Below are positions 47,525 through 56,676 of a DNA stretch of 64,000 bases, in pieces. Origin of the DNA: Sergeia podlipaevii (Eukaryota > Euglenozoa > Kinetoplastea > Trypanosomatida > Trypanosomatidae); contig JASANZ010002185.1 of NCBI GenBank assembly GCA_030849805.1, positions 1-64,000 of the forward strand, written 5' to 3'. Each line of letters starts with the position of its first letter. The first letter of the stretch is position 1. Under the pieces are notes generated by a model. That model ran no database searches. It was not told the origin of the DNA and saw nothing but the letters and a program-made list of their open reading frames with translations. The position numbers and the translations under genes are program-made.

Positions 47525-48691
47525 ATGTGGAGAACCGTTACGCGCACTCAACCCCTCTCCAAGCGGAGTCGTCAGAGAATGGAGTCCATGAATGGGGATG
47601 GAAGCACGGTGGCAGGCTCTGGTGTTAGTACGTGTACTACAGTGGGTGACATGAAGTCAAGAAAGCCCTGCACGGAAGCTGAGGTGCGTAGGACAGTAAA
47701 AGATTTAAAGAAGGCTGTGCATGCGCTGAGCGGTTCTATTGAATTGTTTCGCGTTCATCTTCTCCAGACGCTCCGCAAGCGCTTGCAGGCCATAATTCAA
47801 CGAGAAGAGAGCATAAGCCCCATTAGGTGTGTGAGAGCCATTGGCGTTGGCATCGGCCTCTTTGCGCGTGAGGAAAGCAGGGTGAGCTTCTTGCAGATGG
47901 CTGCCTTTCTGACTATCAAGAGAGTTTGCGAGGAGGTAGTTCAGGCACAACAGGACCGTCGTGCCAAGTTGTGTGGTGAGTCCGCAGAAGGAAGTAGCGA
48001 TGGAGGAGCTCGCTATGTGCCACTTTCTCTACGGTGCACCTTTGTAGAGCCTCTTGCTGGACCTCTTCATGACGCCTGCTGCAAGGAGCTTGGGATAGGC
48101 ATTGGGGAAAACACACTGGGGGTATATAAAGCAGAAGAAGGGGAGGTACTCATGCTCTTCATGCCACACTGCCCATGGGTTTTGCTACACAACACTTTTG
48201 CCAGCAACTGGCCAGTGGCAGAACCTACCTTGATCGAGCCCTCGTCAAGCGAAGAAGCACTTGATCGCACAGCCGCTGCAGCGATACCACTGCGGCGTTG
48301 CTTGTTTGTTGCCAACGATCTTCACGCAGCGCCGCTCTTGGCCTCGAGTGTGTCGTCGTCCGCTGCTGCCGCGTCCAAGCGTCTTTGCATCTTTAGTGAC
48401 GCAGTCCTTTCTTGCGTGAGTTGCCAGCCCCTGTGCGAGGTACAGTTGAAACGACGAGCAGGCCGCAAAGCTCTTCTTTATGACGGTGAGGGAGGCGGCG
48501 ACAAGGATGAGGACGAGGAAGAGTTACATAACATGTCGGGGCTGAGTCTGCAGGACGTACAGAAGGCATTTTCAGATGTGGCGGTGATGTCGGTGGAGGA
48601 AGCGATAAGTGACGTGGAACTGTCCGAGAGGCTGAGAAAGTTTTCGTCTCGTCAACCTAAACTTGTGAGGAGGTCGCCGGAGCTCTACTGA
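47525..48691 (+). CDS. SRR1-domain protein
   Basis: A 388-residue protein with an SRR1-like domain, named after plant SENSITIVITY TO RED LIGHT REDUCED 1. IRCVRAIGVGIGLFAREESR (about residues 99-118) matches the family's glycine-rich YGLGNF region. LHDACCKELGIGIGENTLGV matches the DPxFxxxExxxLxxLGxxVL segment. VLMLFMPHCPWVLLHNTFAS then NW matches the hallmark FMPHCxxxLYNNLLxxNW. RRCLFVANDLHAA follows, as in the family. The N-terminal 50 residues are basic and Ser/Thr-rich. The C-terminal 110 residues are polar with an acidic block. Yeast Ber1 of this family is linked to microtubule stability; the biochemical activity is not established. The ATG at 47525 is the first in frame after the purine-rich leader. 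Confidence 0.85.
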   Translation: MWRTVTRTQPLSKRSRQRMESMNGDGSTVAGSGVSTCTTVGDMKSRKPCTEAEVRRTVKDLKKAVHALSGSIELFRVHLLQTLRKRLQAIIQREESISPIRCVRAIGVGIGLFAREESRVSFLQMAAFLTIKRVCEEVVQAQQDRRAKLCGESAEGSSDGGARYVPLSLRCTFVEPLAGPLHDACCKELGIGIGENTLGVYKAEEGEVLMLFMPHCPWVLLHNTFASNWPVAEPTLIEPSSSEEALDRTAAAAIPLRRCLFVANDLHAAPLLASSVSSSAAAASKRLCIFSDAVLSCVSCQPLCEVQLKRRAGRKALLYDGEGGGDKDEDEEELHNMSGLSLQDVQKAFSDVAVMSVEEAISDVELSERLRKFSSRQPKLVRRSPELY

Positions 48692-49292
48692 TGGGACGCC
48701 TCTTTTTTGTTTGTTTGTTTGTTGCTGTTAAATAAATCAGGACTTTAAGATTCTCTTCATATTAATTGCTTTTCAATTGTGGGGAAAAAAATGATTGGTG
48801 GTGCATTTTTTTTTTTTTTTTTGATGCTGTGCGCCGTTGGGACTATGATAATGATTTTAACCTGCTTTCGATACATGCTGATTTATTTAGCACCTTCAAA
48901 CTTTTACCCCTCTTTCTTTCTCTTTATTGCGTTACTGTTTTCCTTGTCACTGTGCCCCAGTGCATTTTTTGTTTCAACCGCTCTTCTCCTGCATCTGTGC
49001 CAGTGAGAGTGTGTATAGAGACCAACAAAAAATATAAACTAAAACTTCTGCGCGCGGATTGCGCTGCTTACGGAGACTTGGAGGTGCTTATTGCTGCTTA
49101 GTGAGTGAGGCGCACAACACTCATTTATACACACAAAAACAATTTTTTTTGTTGTTGTTGTTTTGATAGATAATAATAACGTAAATAAGAACTTTAACAA
49201 CATTTTCATTTTTTTTCCATTACATTTTTTTTTTTGTTATTAGTCTTTGTGAAATCACTTTATATTGCACCTTTCAGTTGTGTGCCTCAGGG

Positions 49293-49323
<31 letters not shown>

Positions 49324-49512
49324 ACGTGACTTACGAAAAAGCAAACACACACATATAACCTTTTTTTCCTTACAACTTAACAGTTCTTATCACGCTATTC
49401 TGTTGTATGCTGTGCTAGTTGTTGTGAAATTTTTTAAATTGTTCGTTTTTTTTTTTTGTTACCTACGAGCACACATACATACACACACACACACAGCAGA
49501 GAAAGCATTATT
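48692..49512. other. Spacer upstream of Mtq2 gene
   Basis: T-rich spacer with a T15 run near 48807-48822, a GTT repeat at 49292-49323 and a CA repeat before the ATG. Hydrophobic frames here (for example a 71-residue frame from ATG 48791) are driven by T runs and are not called. Confidence 0.6.
49292..49323 (+). repeat. GTT trinucleotide microsatellite
   Basis: About ten uninterrupted GTT units in the spacer upstream of the Mtq2 gene. Confidence 0.9.
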
Positions 49513-50676
49513 ATGAAGAAAGCGTACAACTCTCCGGAGTATTTTCACTGTGTTAGTGACCCACACTTCCGCAATAATGTGTATGAGCCAGAGGCAGATA
49601 CATTTCTTTTTCTAGAAGCACTTGATCGTGATGCAGAGCGCTTGCAGAAGGCCAGACCCCAGCGCTGTGTGGAGATTGGCTGCGGATCAGGCACAGTTAT
49701 CTCTCACCTATGGGCGGTGATTCACCTTGCCAGCCTTTCTACTCCGCTCACAAAAAACGACGATGACGATGTGAAAAGGAATGTAGAGGAGGGCACCGAA
49801 GGTGTTTCTCCAAAGACGGAGGATGCTCTTACACCTGCAGACGATGCGGCCATAGCAGTCAAAGATGCGTGCCTTCTCCCTGTGCATGCGTCCTTCTTCG
49901 CCGTTGATGTAAACCCGGCGGCGCTACAGGCGACGGCTCTGACGTGGGAAAAGACGCTGCGTGCTCACTTCAGACCAGTTGTGAGAGCCTACGGGGCTCT
50001 GGCCGGGATGGAAGAGCTTGCGGCGGCGCTACTTGACATAGAGGGAAGCTTTGCTACCCCGCCATTGGTCTTGGCCACAACTTCGCCATCATCATCACCA
50101 TCATCACCTCTAGCCATCTGCAATAGCAGTAAGAAGGGTGCCACCAATGATGGCGATGTCACAATGCCGAAGGATGATGACGAGGGGTCCTGCGCAGCTG
50201 TGGGAACAGCCGCGCATAGTCAAGAAGTAGGTGCTGCGTTACATCCATGTTATCTGACGCTTTTGCATGGAGACCTTTTCTCGCCTTTTGACGTTGCTCC
50301 TCAATGCAGCGCCAGTGGCTCTCCTGAGCCTTTTGACGTTGTTCTCTTTAACCCACCTTACGTGCCTACCTCGATGGAGGAGCTCGAGGATGCTGTGAGG
50401 CAGAGGGATGTCATTACCGCGGCATGGTGTGGGGGACCACGAGGTCGTGTTGTGCTTGACCGCTTCCTTGAGGAGCTTCCCCGATGGCTTTCCCGCAGCG
50501 GAAGTGCGTATGTTGTCCTCATCAAGGAAAACGGGATTGATGAAGTGATTCAGTATGTTCATGATACCTTTAGAAGGCACGCCGGAGTGGAAGGACGGGA
50601 CGTCGTGGAGATGGTCTGCGTGGCTGAACGTTTCACTGGAGAGTACCTTAGCGTCCATCGCATTACGTTTGTGTAA
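49513..50676 (+). CDS. MTQ2: Mtq2/N6AMT1-type eRF1 glutamine methyltransferase
   Basis: The frame upstream opens with TTG; the first ATG is 49513, giving 387 residues. The family methylates the GGQ glutamine of release factor eRF1 with SAM, together with Trm112. VYEPEADTFLFLEAL (about residues 23-37) matches the VYEPAEDTFLLLDAL signature of HemK2. Motif I is VEIGCGSGTV at about 53-62, and the catalytic motif NPPYVPT starts at residue 280. GGPRGRVVLDRFLEELP and the C-terminal LSVHRITF also fit. The human protein is about 214 residues with NPPY at 122, so this one carries about 150 extra residues between motif I and NPPY. That region is a low-complexity Asp/Ser/Ala insert around residues 70-120 and 190-245. 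Confidence 0.92.
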   Translation: MKKAYNSPEYFHCVSDPHFRNNVYEPEADTFLFLEALDRDAERLQKARPQRCVEIGCGSGTVISHLWAVIHLASLSTPLTKNDDDDVKRNVEEGTEGVSPKTEDALTPADDAAIAVKDACLLPVHASFFAVDVNPAALQATALTWEKTLRAHFRPVVRAYGALAGMEELAAALLDIEGSFATPPLVLATTSPSSSPSSPLAICNSSKKGATNDGDVTMPKDDDEGSCAAVGTAAHSQEVGAALHPCYLTLLHGDLFSPFDVAPQCSASGSPEPFDVVLFNPPYVPTSMEELEDAVRQRDVITAAWCGGPRGRVVLDRFLEELPRWLSRSGSAYVVLIKENGIDEVIQYVHDTFRRHAGVEGRDVVEMVCVAERFTGEYLSVHRITFV

Positions 50677-51252
50677 ATATATTGTTATTTTCTATCTTCC
50701 TTCTTCCTTTCCAGCTTTGATTGCTGCTTTAATGCTTGTATAACATTATCTTTCCTTCCTTCTACATGTATGGATGTGTGTGTGTGTGTGATCTTATCAG
50801 TGCGTCTTTCATTAATCGTCGGGCCAATATAAATAGCTTTCATTTTTTTTTTCTTGTTGCTGTGCTGCTTCTCTGTTAATTTATAGAAGTTTTGAGCATC
50901 AGTAACCGAATGCCACCCCTAACACGCCTCGCGTAAATGGCGGGTTGCACACACTGGGCGTCTTTATGTCTACGCAAAAATAAAAAATGATTTTTCCCTA
51001 TTTTGAAGTCACTGTCAGCTTTTCTTTTCGTTGCTTTTTTTTTTTTCATTTTTTAAAAATCCTTGGCATGTCTTCTTCTCTCTCCCCCCCCCTCCTCTGT
51101 GACTGAAGCAGTTGCCGCAACTTGGCGCTAGTGTGTTGCAAGAGAAGGTGCTGTTTTTTTTCACATACACGCAGACACACATCATTTATATATATCAACT
51201 GGAGAGCCTAAACAGATTAATATTTTTTTGTGTGTAACACATCAAATTGACC
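50677..51252. other. Spacer between Mtq2 and ADAT3
   Basis: AT-rich DNA with a GT run at 50772-50789 and a C run near 51084-51092. A less AT-rich patch at 50900-50970 has no ORF. A T run at 51222-51228 precedes the ATG without an AG after it. No gene is supported. Confidence 0.55.
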
Positions 51253-52572
51253 ATGGATGAAATTATACTTCCCGATGCAGCTCCTTTGCTGATGCCGGCA
51301 GTGGCGGTCTTTGTTCAGGATCCCCGCCACGCACAGACGTACTTGAGTATAGCCAATAAGATTCACCCCTTCAACGCCACTACAGAACATCTAAAGCGCA
51401 TTCGCAAAGCGCCAACTGCATCGTGTTTGACAAGCTCAGTTACCGCTACTTCCACTGCAAACACAGGCGAAGGCGGATGTTCTCTTGAGTTAATAGTGTC
51501 TGCTGGCAGCGACTGTCAGTCCTTGTGGAGGAGTCACCCTGAACTCGCTAAGGCTCCCTCTACTCTTGAAGCAGGGAAGAAGCTGGCGGCTTTGCACGTC
51601 CCGTTTCTGGAGGCTCTCCAGCGATTATTGCCAAGCTGCGCTAGAAAAGAAGAAGAAGAAGAGAAGACCAGTCAGTGTGTTGGCACGTGTAGTGGCGATG
51701 ATGGCTCGTTCCTAGTGCAGAGCGCTACGCAGCGTCTAGGAGCGGCTCTGAACTTTCACGTCGTGTTAATACCTGATCGAGCTCCACGACAGTCCCCGGA
51801 GGCATGGCGGCTGTGGAATCAAACGTGGCCATTTGCAGTACCACGGCCTCATCCACTGGAGGTGCCTTCTACAGAGTTGGTAAAAGCCGCGACCGATATG
51901 ATGTTGAGCACCGTGCTTCCTCTCTCTGCTCACTTGAGAGATTCAAGCTCGGCGGCGCCGGTGCTGCCCATCGCTGCAGTGATTGTGGACCCCTCCACGC
52001 AGAAGGTGATCGTCACGAGTGAGGGATGCTCCACCATGCAGCTGCGCAACTGCGTTGCTTGCTGTCCATACATGCCGTTTTCCTCTTTGTCAGTGAAGCG
52101 TCCTCTGTGCACGCCTAGTGGAATTGTTCTGGAGCACCCCGTCATGCACGCACTCAAGCTGCTTGCACGGCTACAACACATTAGCATGGCTAGCGAGTGC
52201 GGTGAAGAGGGGCCTGATGGGGATGAAAGTGTTGCTGCGCGGGAACACCGTTGCAAGACGGGCAGCTCTGAAAAGTGCAATGATGTAGATCGTACCCTGC
52301 CATACTTGGCGAATCAACTTGATTTATACGTGAGCCACGAGCCCTGCGTTATGTGCGCCATGGCTCTCGTTCACAGTCGCATCAATCGTGTTTTTTACTG
52401 CTTTCCCAATACAGTTCACGGCGGACTTGGCTCGTGCTTTCACGTTCATGCAATTCCTTCGCTGAACCACCATTTTAGGGTGTATCACTGCAGCGGAGCC
52501 GCTGAAGAGTTTCTGGCCAAGGGAGAAGATTTGGCTCTTTGCACCACCACTAATGCTGGCCCAGTAATGTGA
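51253..52572 (+). CDS. ADAT3: tRNA adenosine deaminase subunit 3 (ADAT3/Tad3)
   Basis: The ATG at 51253 (ACCATGG context) is chosen; two codons upstream open with TTG. The 439-residue protein is the non-catalytic partner of ADAT2 in the complex converting A34 to inosine in tRNA anticodons. Cytidine-deaminase-fold motifs lie in the C-terminal part. The zinc His295 stands in EHPVMHA, where Val297 replaces the catalytic Glu of HAE, the hallmark of ADAT3. The cysteines are in EPCVMCAMALVHSRI (Cys365, Cys368). GGLGSCFHVHAIPSLNHHFRVYH matches the ADAT3 C terminus. The N-terminal 200 residues are the divergent tRNA-binding region. An acidic loop (about residues 313-350) is inserted between the zinc motifs. 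Confidence 0.93.
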   Translation: MDEIILPDAAPLLMPAVAVFVQDPRHAQTYLSIANKIHPFNATTEHLKRIRKAPTASCLTSSVTATSTANTGEGGCSLELIVSAGSDCQSLWRSHPELAKAPSTLEAGKKLAALHVPFLEALQRLLPSCARKEEEEEKTSQCVGTCSGDDGSFLVQSATQRLGAALNFHVVLIPDRAPRQSPEAWRLWNQTWPFAVPRPHPLEVPSTELVKAATDMMLSTVLPLSAHLRDSSSAAPVLPIAAVIVDPSTQKVIVTSEGCSTMQLRNCVACCPYMPFSSLSVKRPLCTPSGIVLEHPVMHALKLLARLQHISMASECGEEGPDGDESVAAREHRCKTGSSEKCNDVDRTLPYLANQLDLYVSHEPCVMCAMALVHSRINRVFYCFPNTVHGGLGSCFHVHAIPSLNHHFRVYHCSGAAEEFLAKGEDLALCTTTNAGPVM

Positions 52573-53027
52573 AACTGGCATGTGTGCTGCTGCTGCTGTG
52601 CGCTTTGTGTCCTTCTACTGTGTCTATAAATCTTTCTGTTTAACATATTGCTTATATAACTTTTTTTTTTTTTTGAGATGATGCGTTTTTTTTTTTTTTC
52701 ATCTTTAGCGTAGTGTCAGAATCTCTCTCTTTTTCTATGAAAACCATGATTGATTTTTTTTTTTTCTCACTTGCCCCTCCGTGCTTTCACTTAAGATGTA
52801 AATATTTGTTTAACTGCTACATTTCATTTAGATAGTGCGCACTGTAGAAGTCACCTGGAACATTAGTTTTGTTTTACTCCTTTTTTTTTTTTTTTTTTAC
52901 AATCATTCTAATTCATCAGCGCAGTTTCAATAACTCGCAGTTGTTGTCGTTTCGCTTCTTCCAGCATTTTTTTCTTTTTGTGTGTGTGTTTGCACCCACT
53001 GCGTTTTCATTTTACTGTTTAATTTAA
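52573..53027. other. Spacer upstream of the GNAT gene array
   Basis: T-rich spacer with several long T runs (52662-52674, 52881-52898). CTTCTTCCAG near 52957-52966 is a candidate acceptor for the first GNAT gene. No gene is supported. Confidence 0.6.
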
Positions 53028-53948
53028 ATGTATCGCGTGACTGCTTGCTGGATGGCGGCACTCACGTTTAAGAAGGTTGAACGCGGCCCTGCGACGAGCA
53101 AAGTAAACACCCTTTTTGCTGCCCAGCTAGCTCCAGAAGGGATCACAATCCCTGCATACGAGCGAGAGTACCATGCGATATCGGCGGTAGCTCCTGATGG
53201 AACGATTGTCGGTGGCTGTTCCGGCTTTATGGCATGGGGTGAGATGCATATCGATATGCTCACCACCACCACAGACAGCAACGCAGCAGTGCCAGGGACA
53301 GGGAGTGTGCTGCTTGGCGCCATGGAGGACTATGGACGCAGCCGCGGGTGTCATCGCATTTCATTAGAGACCCACACCTGGCAGGCACGACCGTTTTATG
53401 AAAAGCTTGGCTATACAATGTTTGCGGAACAGGGGCAGCTTCCACCACCTTATAGCAAGTTCTTTATGCAGAAGTCACTCATGCTGAGTAGCACGGATAA
53501 AATAGCTGGGCGGAAAGTACCGGCGGCCGCGGCTGTTCTCAAAGTGGGTCCTGCAGACCGAAAACCACTAGATGAGCTACTACATGGGTGGTTGGAGGCG
53601 CACACCGTGGAAGGTGTGGCTCCACATGTGAAGGTGGAGACGGCGATGAAGGCAACATTGAGCGATGGCACGTGTGCTGCGACGTGCTTGTACGAAACGG
53701 TATGGACCGACCTGCACATCACACATTTTGCTGTCAACCCCGCGGTAAAGGACAACACAATCACCGGTGCCGTCTTAGATAAGATGATTTCCATTGCGAA
53801 GGAAGAGGACCGTTGCCAGGTTACTTTGGAAAGAATGGGCTGGCAGGGCGACGAGGCACTGTGGAGAGGAAAGGGATTTTGTGAGATTGGTGTGCAGCAC
53901 GATATTCCGCCTTATCATACCCGCCATTTGCTTTTGAAGTCATGGTGA
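53028..53948 (+). CDS. Tandem-GNAT acetyltransferase-like protein, copy A
   Basis: A 306-residue protein with two GNAT modules. The ATG at 53028 is used, but the Met at residue 9 (53052, MAALTFKKVERG) aligns better with the start of copy B and may be the true start. Module 1 spans about 49-152. It contains DGTIVGGCSGFMAWGEMHID, a loop VPGTGS at 88-93 in place of the canonical R/Q-x-x-G-x-G/A, and TWQARPFYEKLGY. Module 2 spans about 200-306. Its loop reads DNTITG (242-247) and its WQA-FYEK motif is broken to GWQGDEALWRGKG, so it is probably inactive. The family resembles bacterial GNATs with the FSFQARPFYEKLGY pattern. The substrate is unknown. Confidence 0.82.
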   Translation: MYRVTACWMAALTFKKVERGPATSKVNTLFAAQLAPEGITIPAYEREYHAISAVAPDGTIVGGCSGFMAWGEMHIDMLTTTTDSNAAVPGTGSVLLGAMEDYGRSRGCHRISLETHTWQARPFYEKLGYTMFAEQGQLPPPYSKFFMQKSLMLSSTDKIAGRKVPAAAAVLKVGPADRKPLDELLHGWLEAHTVEGVAPHVKVETAMKATLSDGTCAATCLYETVWTDLHITHFAVNPAVKDNTITGAVLDKMISIAKEEDRCQVTLERMGWQGDEALWRGKGFCEIGVQHDIPPYHTRHLLLKSW

Positions 53949-54378
53949 GAGGGAGAGGGAGAAGCGGACAACACACTCAGGCACACATACTCATTCCCTT
54001 TTTAATGTATGCGCGTGTGCAAAAGTACCTGCTATCAGGCCACCTAATTTTTTTTTTCTCCTTGCAGTTCTATAAGGATACGTTTTTTTTCTTTTCCTTT
54101 CTTTTTCTTTCTTTTTTTGCTGTTGAACCTGTTCTTTGAAGCATTGTTTCTTCAGCAAAATCAAAAATTCACTTTATTTTTCTTCCGCTATGCTTTGTGG
54201 ATGGGGGACGCTGCCCGTCGGCTCTTTTTTTTTTCGTTTTGTTTCTTTACGTATATATGTAATCATATACGTGTTTCTTCCCTTGTTCATTTATTTATGG
54301 TTGTTACAGCCAACATATCGGGCGCTACACATTTTTTTTTTCCTTCGGCGATACAAGAACAGAAGTGAAAAGGAGAAG
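53949..54378. other. Spacer between GNAT copies A and B
   Basis: T-rich spacer. A T/C tract at 54331-54345 is followed by several AG dinucleotides from 54357, any of which could be the acceptor for copy B. It shows no obvious similarity to the B-C spacer. Confidence 0.55.
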
Positions 54379-55305
54379 ATGCCTTCCTATGCGTTGAAGC
54401 TTGTTTTTAAGGAAACCGAGAGAGCACCGATGCAGGAGAAGCTTTTTGATTACATTGTTCATGAGGTCATTCAAGTAAACCTCGATGTGCCTGAACTGAA
54501 TAAACAGGCTTTCGCCTTTACCGCAACAATACCAGATGGACGCATTGCGGCTTGTGTTTCTGGGTATACGGAGTGGACAGAGCTTTACATCAGCATGCTA
54601 GCGGCTAATCCACAGGAGAGAATACCTGGGGCTGGTACTGCCCTCATTCAAGCTGTGGAGCAGTACGCTCAGAAACTTGGCTGTGACCGCATGTTGGTGT
54701 CCACTGCGTCTTGGCAGGCAAAACCATTTTATGAGAAGCTTGGGTTTCGTGTCTTTGGAGTTCAGGAGAACTTACCCACAGGCTACAGCAAGTACTTACT
54801 CGAGAAGCGGTGGTCACTAGTGGGGAAGGCCGATTCTGCATCAGCGGAGGAAGCGCATTCATTGCTTAACGGCGGCAGCGCTACGTTTATTGTCAAACCC
54901 TCAGATCCTGTGGAAACGAACAACTGTCTGCACAGTTGGCTATCATATCACACGCTCTCCACAGTGGGTGACCGGGTGCCTCCCTTTCGCCGCGACATGT
55001 ACGCGATGGAGGCGACGCTTGAGGACGGCACGTTTGCCGCTGGGTGTGTCTATGAAGTGGTATGGAACGACTTGCATATTTCACTGTTCTGCACCAACCC
55101 TGATCTGAAAGGTCGTGGCATCGGTAGCGCCTTCTTGGAAAAGATGGGTGAAGTGGCCAAGGAACACGGGTGCGATCGCATATCGCTAGAAACAATGAGC
55201 TGGCAGGCAAAATCTTTTTATGAAAAGAATGGGCTTTATCAGCTTGGCGTACAGGACAACTTGCCACGAACTTATTCACGCTATTACTGGGAAAAGATGC
55301 TGTAG
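54379..55305 (+). CDS. Tandem-GNAT acetyltransferase, copy B (canonical C-terminal module)
   Basis: A 308-residue paralogue of the genes on either side. The long upstream open frame is T-rich; the ATG at 54379 (MPSYALKLVFKE) lies just after a splice-acceptor region and is chosen. Module 1 (about 45-150) has DGRIAACVSGYTEWTELYIS, a loop RIPGAG at 81-86 and SWQAKPFYEKLGF. Module 2 (about 200-308) has DGTFAAGCVYEVVWNDLHIS, an acetyl-CoA loop KGRGIG at 244-249 that fits the GNAT consensus, and SWQAKSFYEKNGL. It is thus the only module of the six in this array with an intact canonical loop and the best candidate for an active N-acetyltransferase. No targeting signal is seen. Confidence 0.88.
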   Translation: MPSYALKLVFKETERAPMQEKLFDYIVHEVIQVNLDVPELNKQAFAFTATIPDGRIAACVSGYTEWTELYISMLAANPQERIPGAGTALIQAVEQYAQKLGCDRMLVSTASWQAKPFYEKLGFRVFGVQENLPTGYSKYLLEKRWSLVGKADSASAEEAHSLLNGGSATFIVKPSDPVETNNCLHSWLSYHTLSTVGDRVPPFRRDMYAMEATLEDGTFAAGCVYEVVWNDLHISLFCTNPDLKGRGIGSAFLEKMGEVAKEHGCDRISLETMSWQAKSFYEKNGLYQLGVQDNLPRTYSRYYWEKML

Positions 55306-55731
55306 GTGCGGTGTGAACCTGTGGTGGAATCTTTTTTTTTTTATTGTGTGTGTGACTGTTCATATTGCTTCCTTTTTTTTTTCATACCTAGTTCACATAT
55401 ATGTTGTCAAATCTTCTAAAAATCATCTATTTTCCTGTGGTGCTGTTCTGATAAATTCAAAAATGTCTATATTGTTGCGGAGATTTGATGCTCAGGCGGA
55501 CGTTGTTTCTGGATTATGAAGAAATAAAGTCATTTGGAGCTTATATATATGCATTTCCTTCTTGTGCCTCTTTTTTTTTGTCTGCTTTGTTTCAAGTATG
55601 CTTTGAGTGTAAGTATCCTTTAGTATCTCATCCTTTCATTCTGGTTTTTTTTGTTTTTTTTTGTTTGATATTCTCCCCGTTTGTAATAATAATAACAATT
55701 ATTATTTTGCATATCAGCAGAGACACGAAAA
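55306..55731. other. Spacer between GNAT copies B and C with acceptor
   Basis: T-rich spacer. ATTATTTTGCATATCAGCAG gives AGs at 55716-55717 and 55719-55720, 12 or more bases before the ATG of copy C. No gene is supported. Confidence 0.6.
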
Positions 55732-56676
55732 ATGCAGGTTGCAGCAAACGTCTTTGGCTCATCAAACAAGAATCTCCAGATTGTGCTTCATGATGTGGAG
55801 TGGGACGGCCTTTTCAAAGGGTTGCTGAAGATGATCATTGCTGACGTTGAGAAGCAGGAGATTGTTCTTCCGGAGGGCAGCAAGCAACACTTTGCCTTCT
55901 CTGCGATGACACCGGATGGTAAGATTGCTGGGTGCATTAACGGTTACACATTCTGGAACGAACTCCGCGTAGAGCTTTTATCTGTGAATCCTGACTGCAA
56001 GGTCCCCCGTACAGGTACGGTACTGATGCAGCACGTGGAGAAGCTGGCGCGCAGTCACGGCAGTGAGGTCATCTGGCTCGACACATACTCTTTTCAGGCA
56101 AGACCTTTCTATGAGAAGCTTGGGTTTACCATGATCGCTTCACAGGATAACCTCCCTGCAGGACACACCAGGTACTTTATGCAGAAGTGGCTTGCCAAGG
56201 AGGATGCGGGCGGCGACGCATGCGCTCTTTCTTCGCAACAGCGCGCCATTGAAGGTCTTAAGGTGGTTGAGACTGACTACGAAGTGGCCGATCGCTACTT
56301 GAACGATTGGCTTGATGTTCACACAGATGCAGCTGCCAGTGACGTGCCGCACTACCGCAAGACTTCATCTGGCCTGGAGGTGACTCTTGAAGACGGAACA
56401 TTTGTTGGCGGCTGCGCGTATGAGACGGTCTGGAACGAAATGCATCTTTCTCTCTTGTGCGTGAAGCCTGAGTTCAGCGGGTATGGGGTGGCATCACGTA
56501 TCCTCGCTGAGCTTGAGGTCATTGCTAAGAAGCGTGGGTGCTGCCGCATCTCTTTGGACATCATGAGCTGGCAAGCGAAGCTGTTGTACGAGAAGAATGG
56601 GTTTACCCAATTTGGGGTGCAAGAGGGTATTCCACGGGGCTACGCACGCTATCACATGGAGAAGTGTTGGTACTAA
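55732..56676 (+). CDS. Tandem-GNAT acetyltransferase-like protein, copy C
   Basis: A 314-residue third member of the tandem family. Module 1 (about 56-155) has DGKIAGCINGYTFWNELRVE, a loop KVPRTG at 90-95 and SFQARPFYEKLGF. The last is the most bacterial-looking version, followed by QDNLPAGHTRYFMQK. Module 2 (about 205-314) has DGTFVGGCAYETVWNEMHLS, a loop SGYGVA at 249-254 that keeps glycines but not the basic residue, and SWQAKLLYEKNGF. All three copies share the same two-module order, so one ancestral fusion was duplicated twice. Retained aromatic and FYEK motifs suggest acetyl-CoA or acceptor binding may survive. Catalysis is uncertain. Confidence 0.85.
   Translation: MQVAANVFGSSNKNLQIVLHDVEWDGLFKGLLKMIIADVEKQEIVLPEGSKQHFAFSAMTPDGKIAGCINGYTFWNELRVELLSVNPDCKVPRTGTVLMQHVEKLARSHGSEVIWLDTYSFQARPFYEKLGFTMIASQDNLPAGHTRYFMQKWLAKEDAGGDACALSSQQRAIEGLKVVETDYEVADRYLNDWLDVHTDAAASDVPHYRKTSSGLEVTLEDGTFVGGCAYETVWNEMHLSLLCVKPEFSGYGVASRILAELEVIAKKRGCCRISLDIMSWQAKLLYEKNGFTQFGVQEGIPRGYARYHMEKCWY

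Noticed and set aside
48766..49101. 111-codon and 71-codon frames after the SRR1 gene
   Set aside because: The longer one starts at TTG and the shorter one depends on a T15 run for poly-Phe. Neither shows coding-like codon use or a good acceptor.
53949..55731. Possible homologous spacers between the GNAT genes as a trace of unequal crossing-over
   Set aside because: The A-B and B-C spacers show no similarity beyond T-richness, so the duplications are too old for the flanks to remain.
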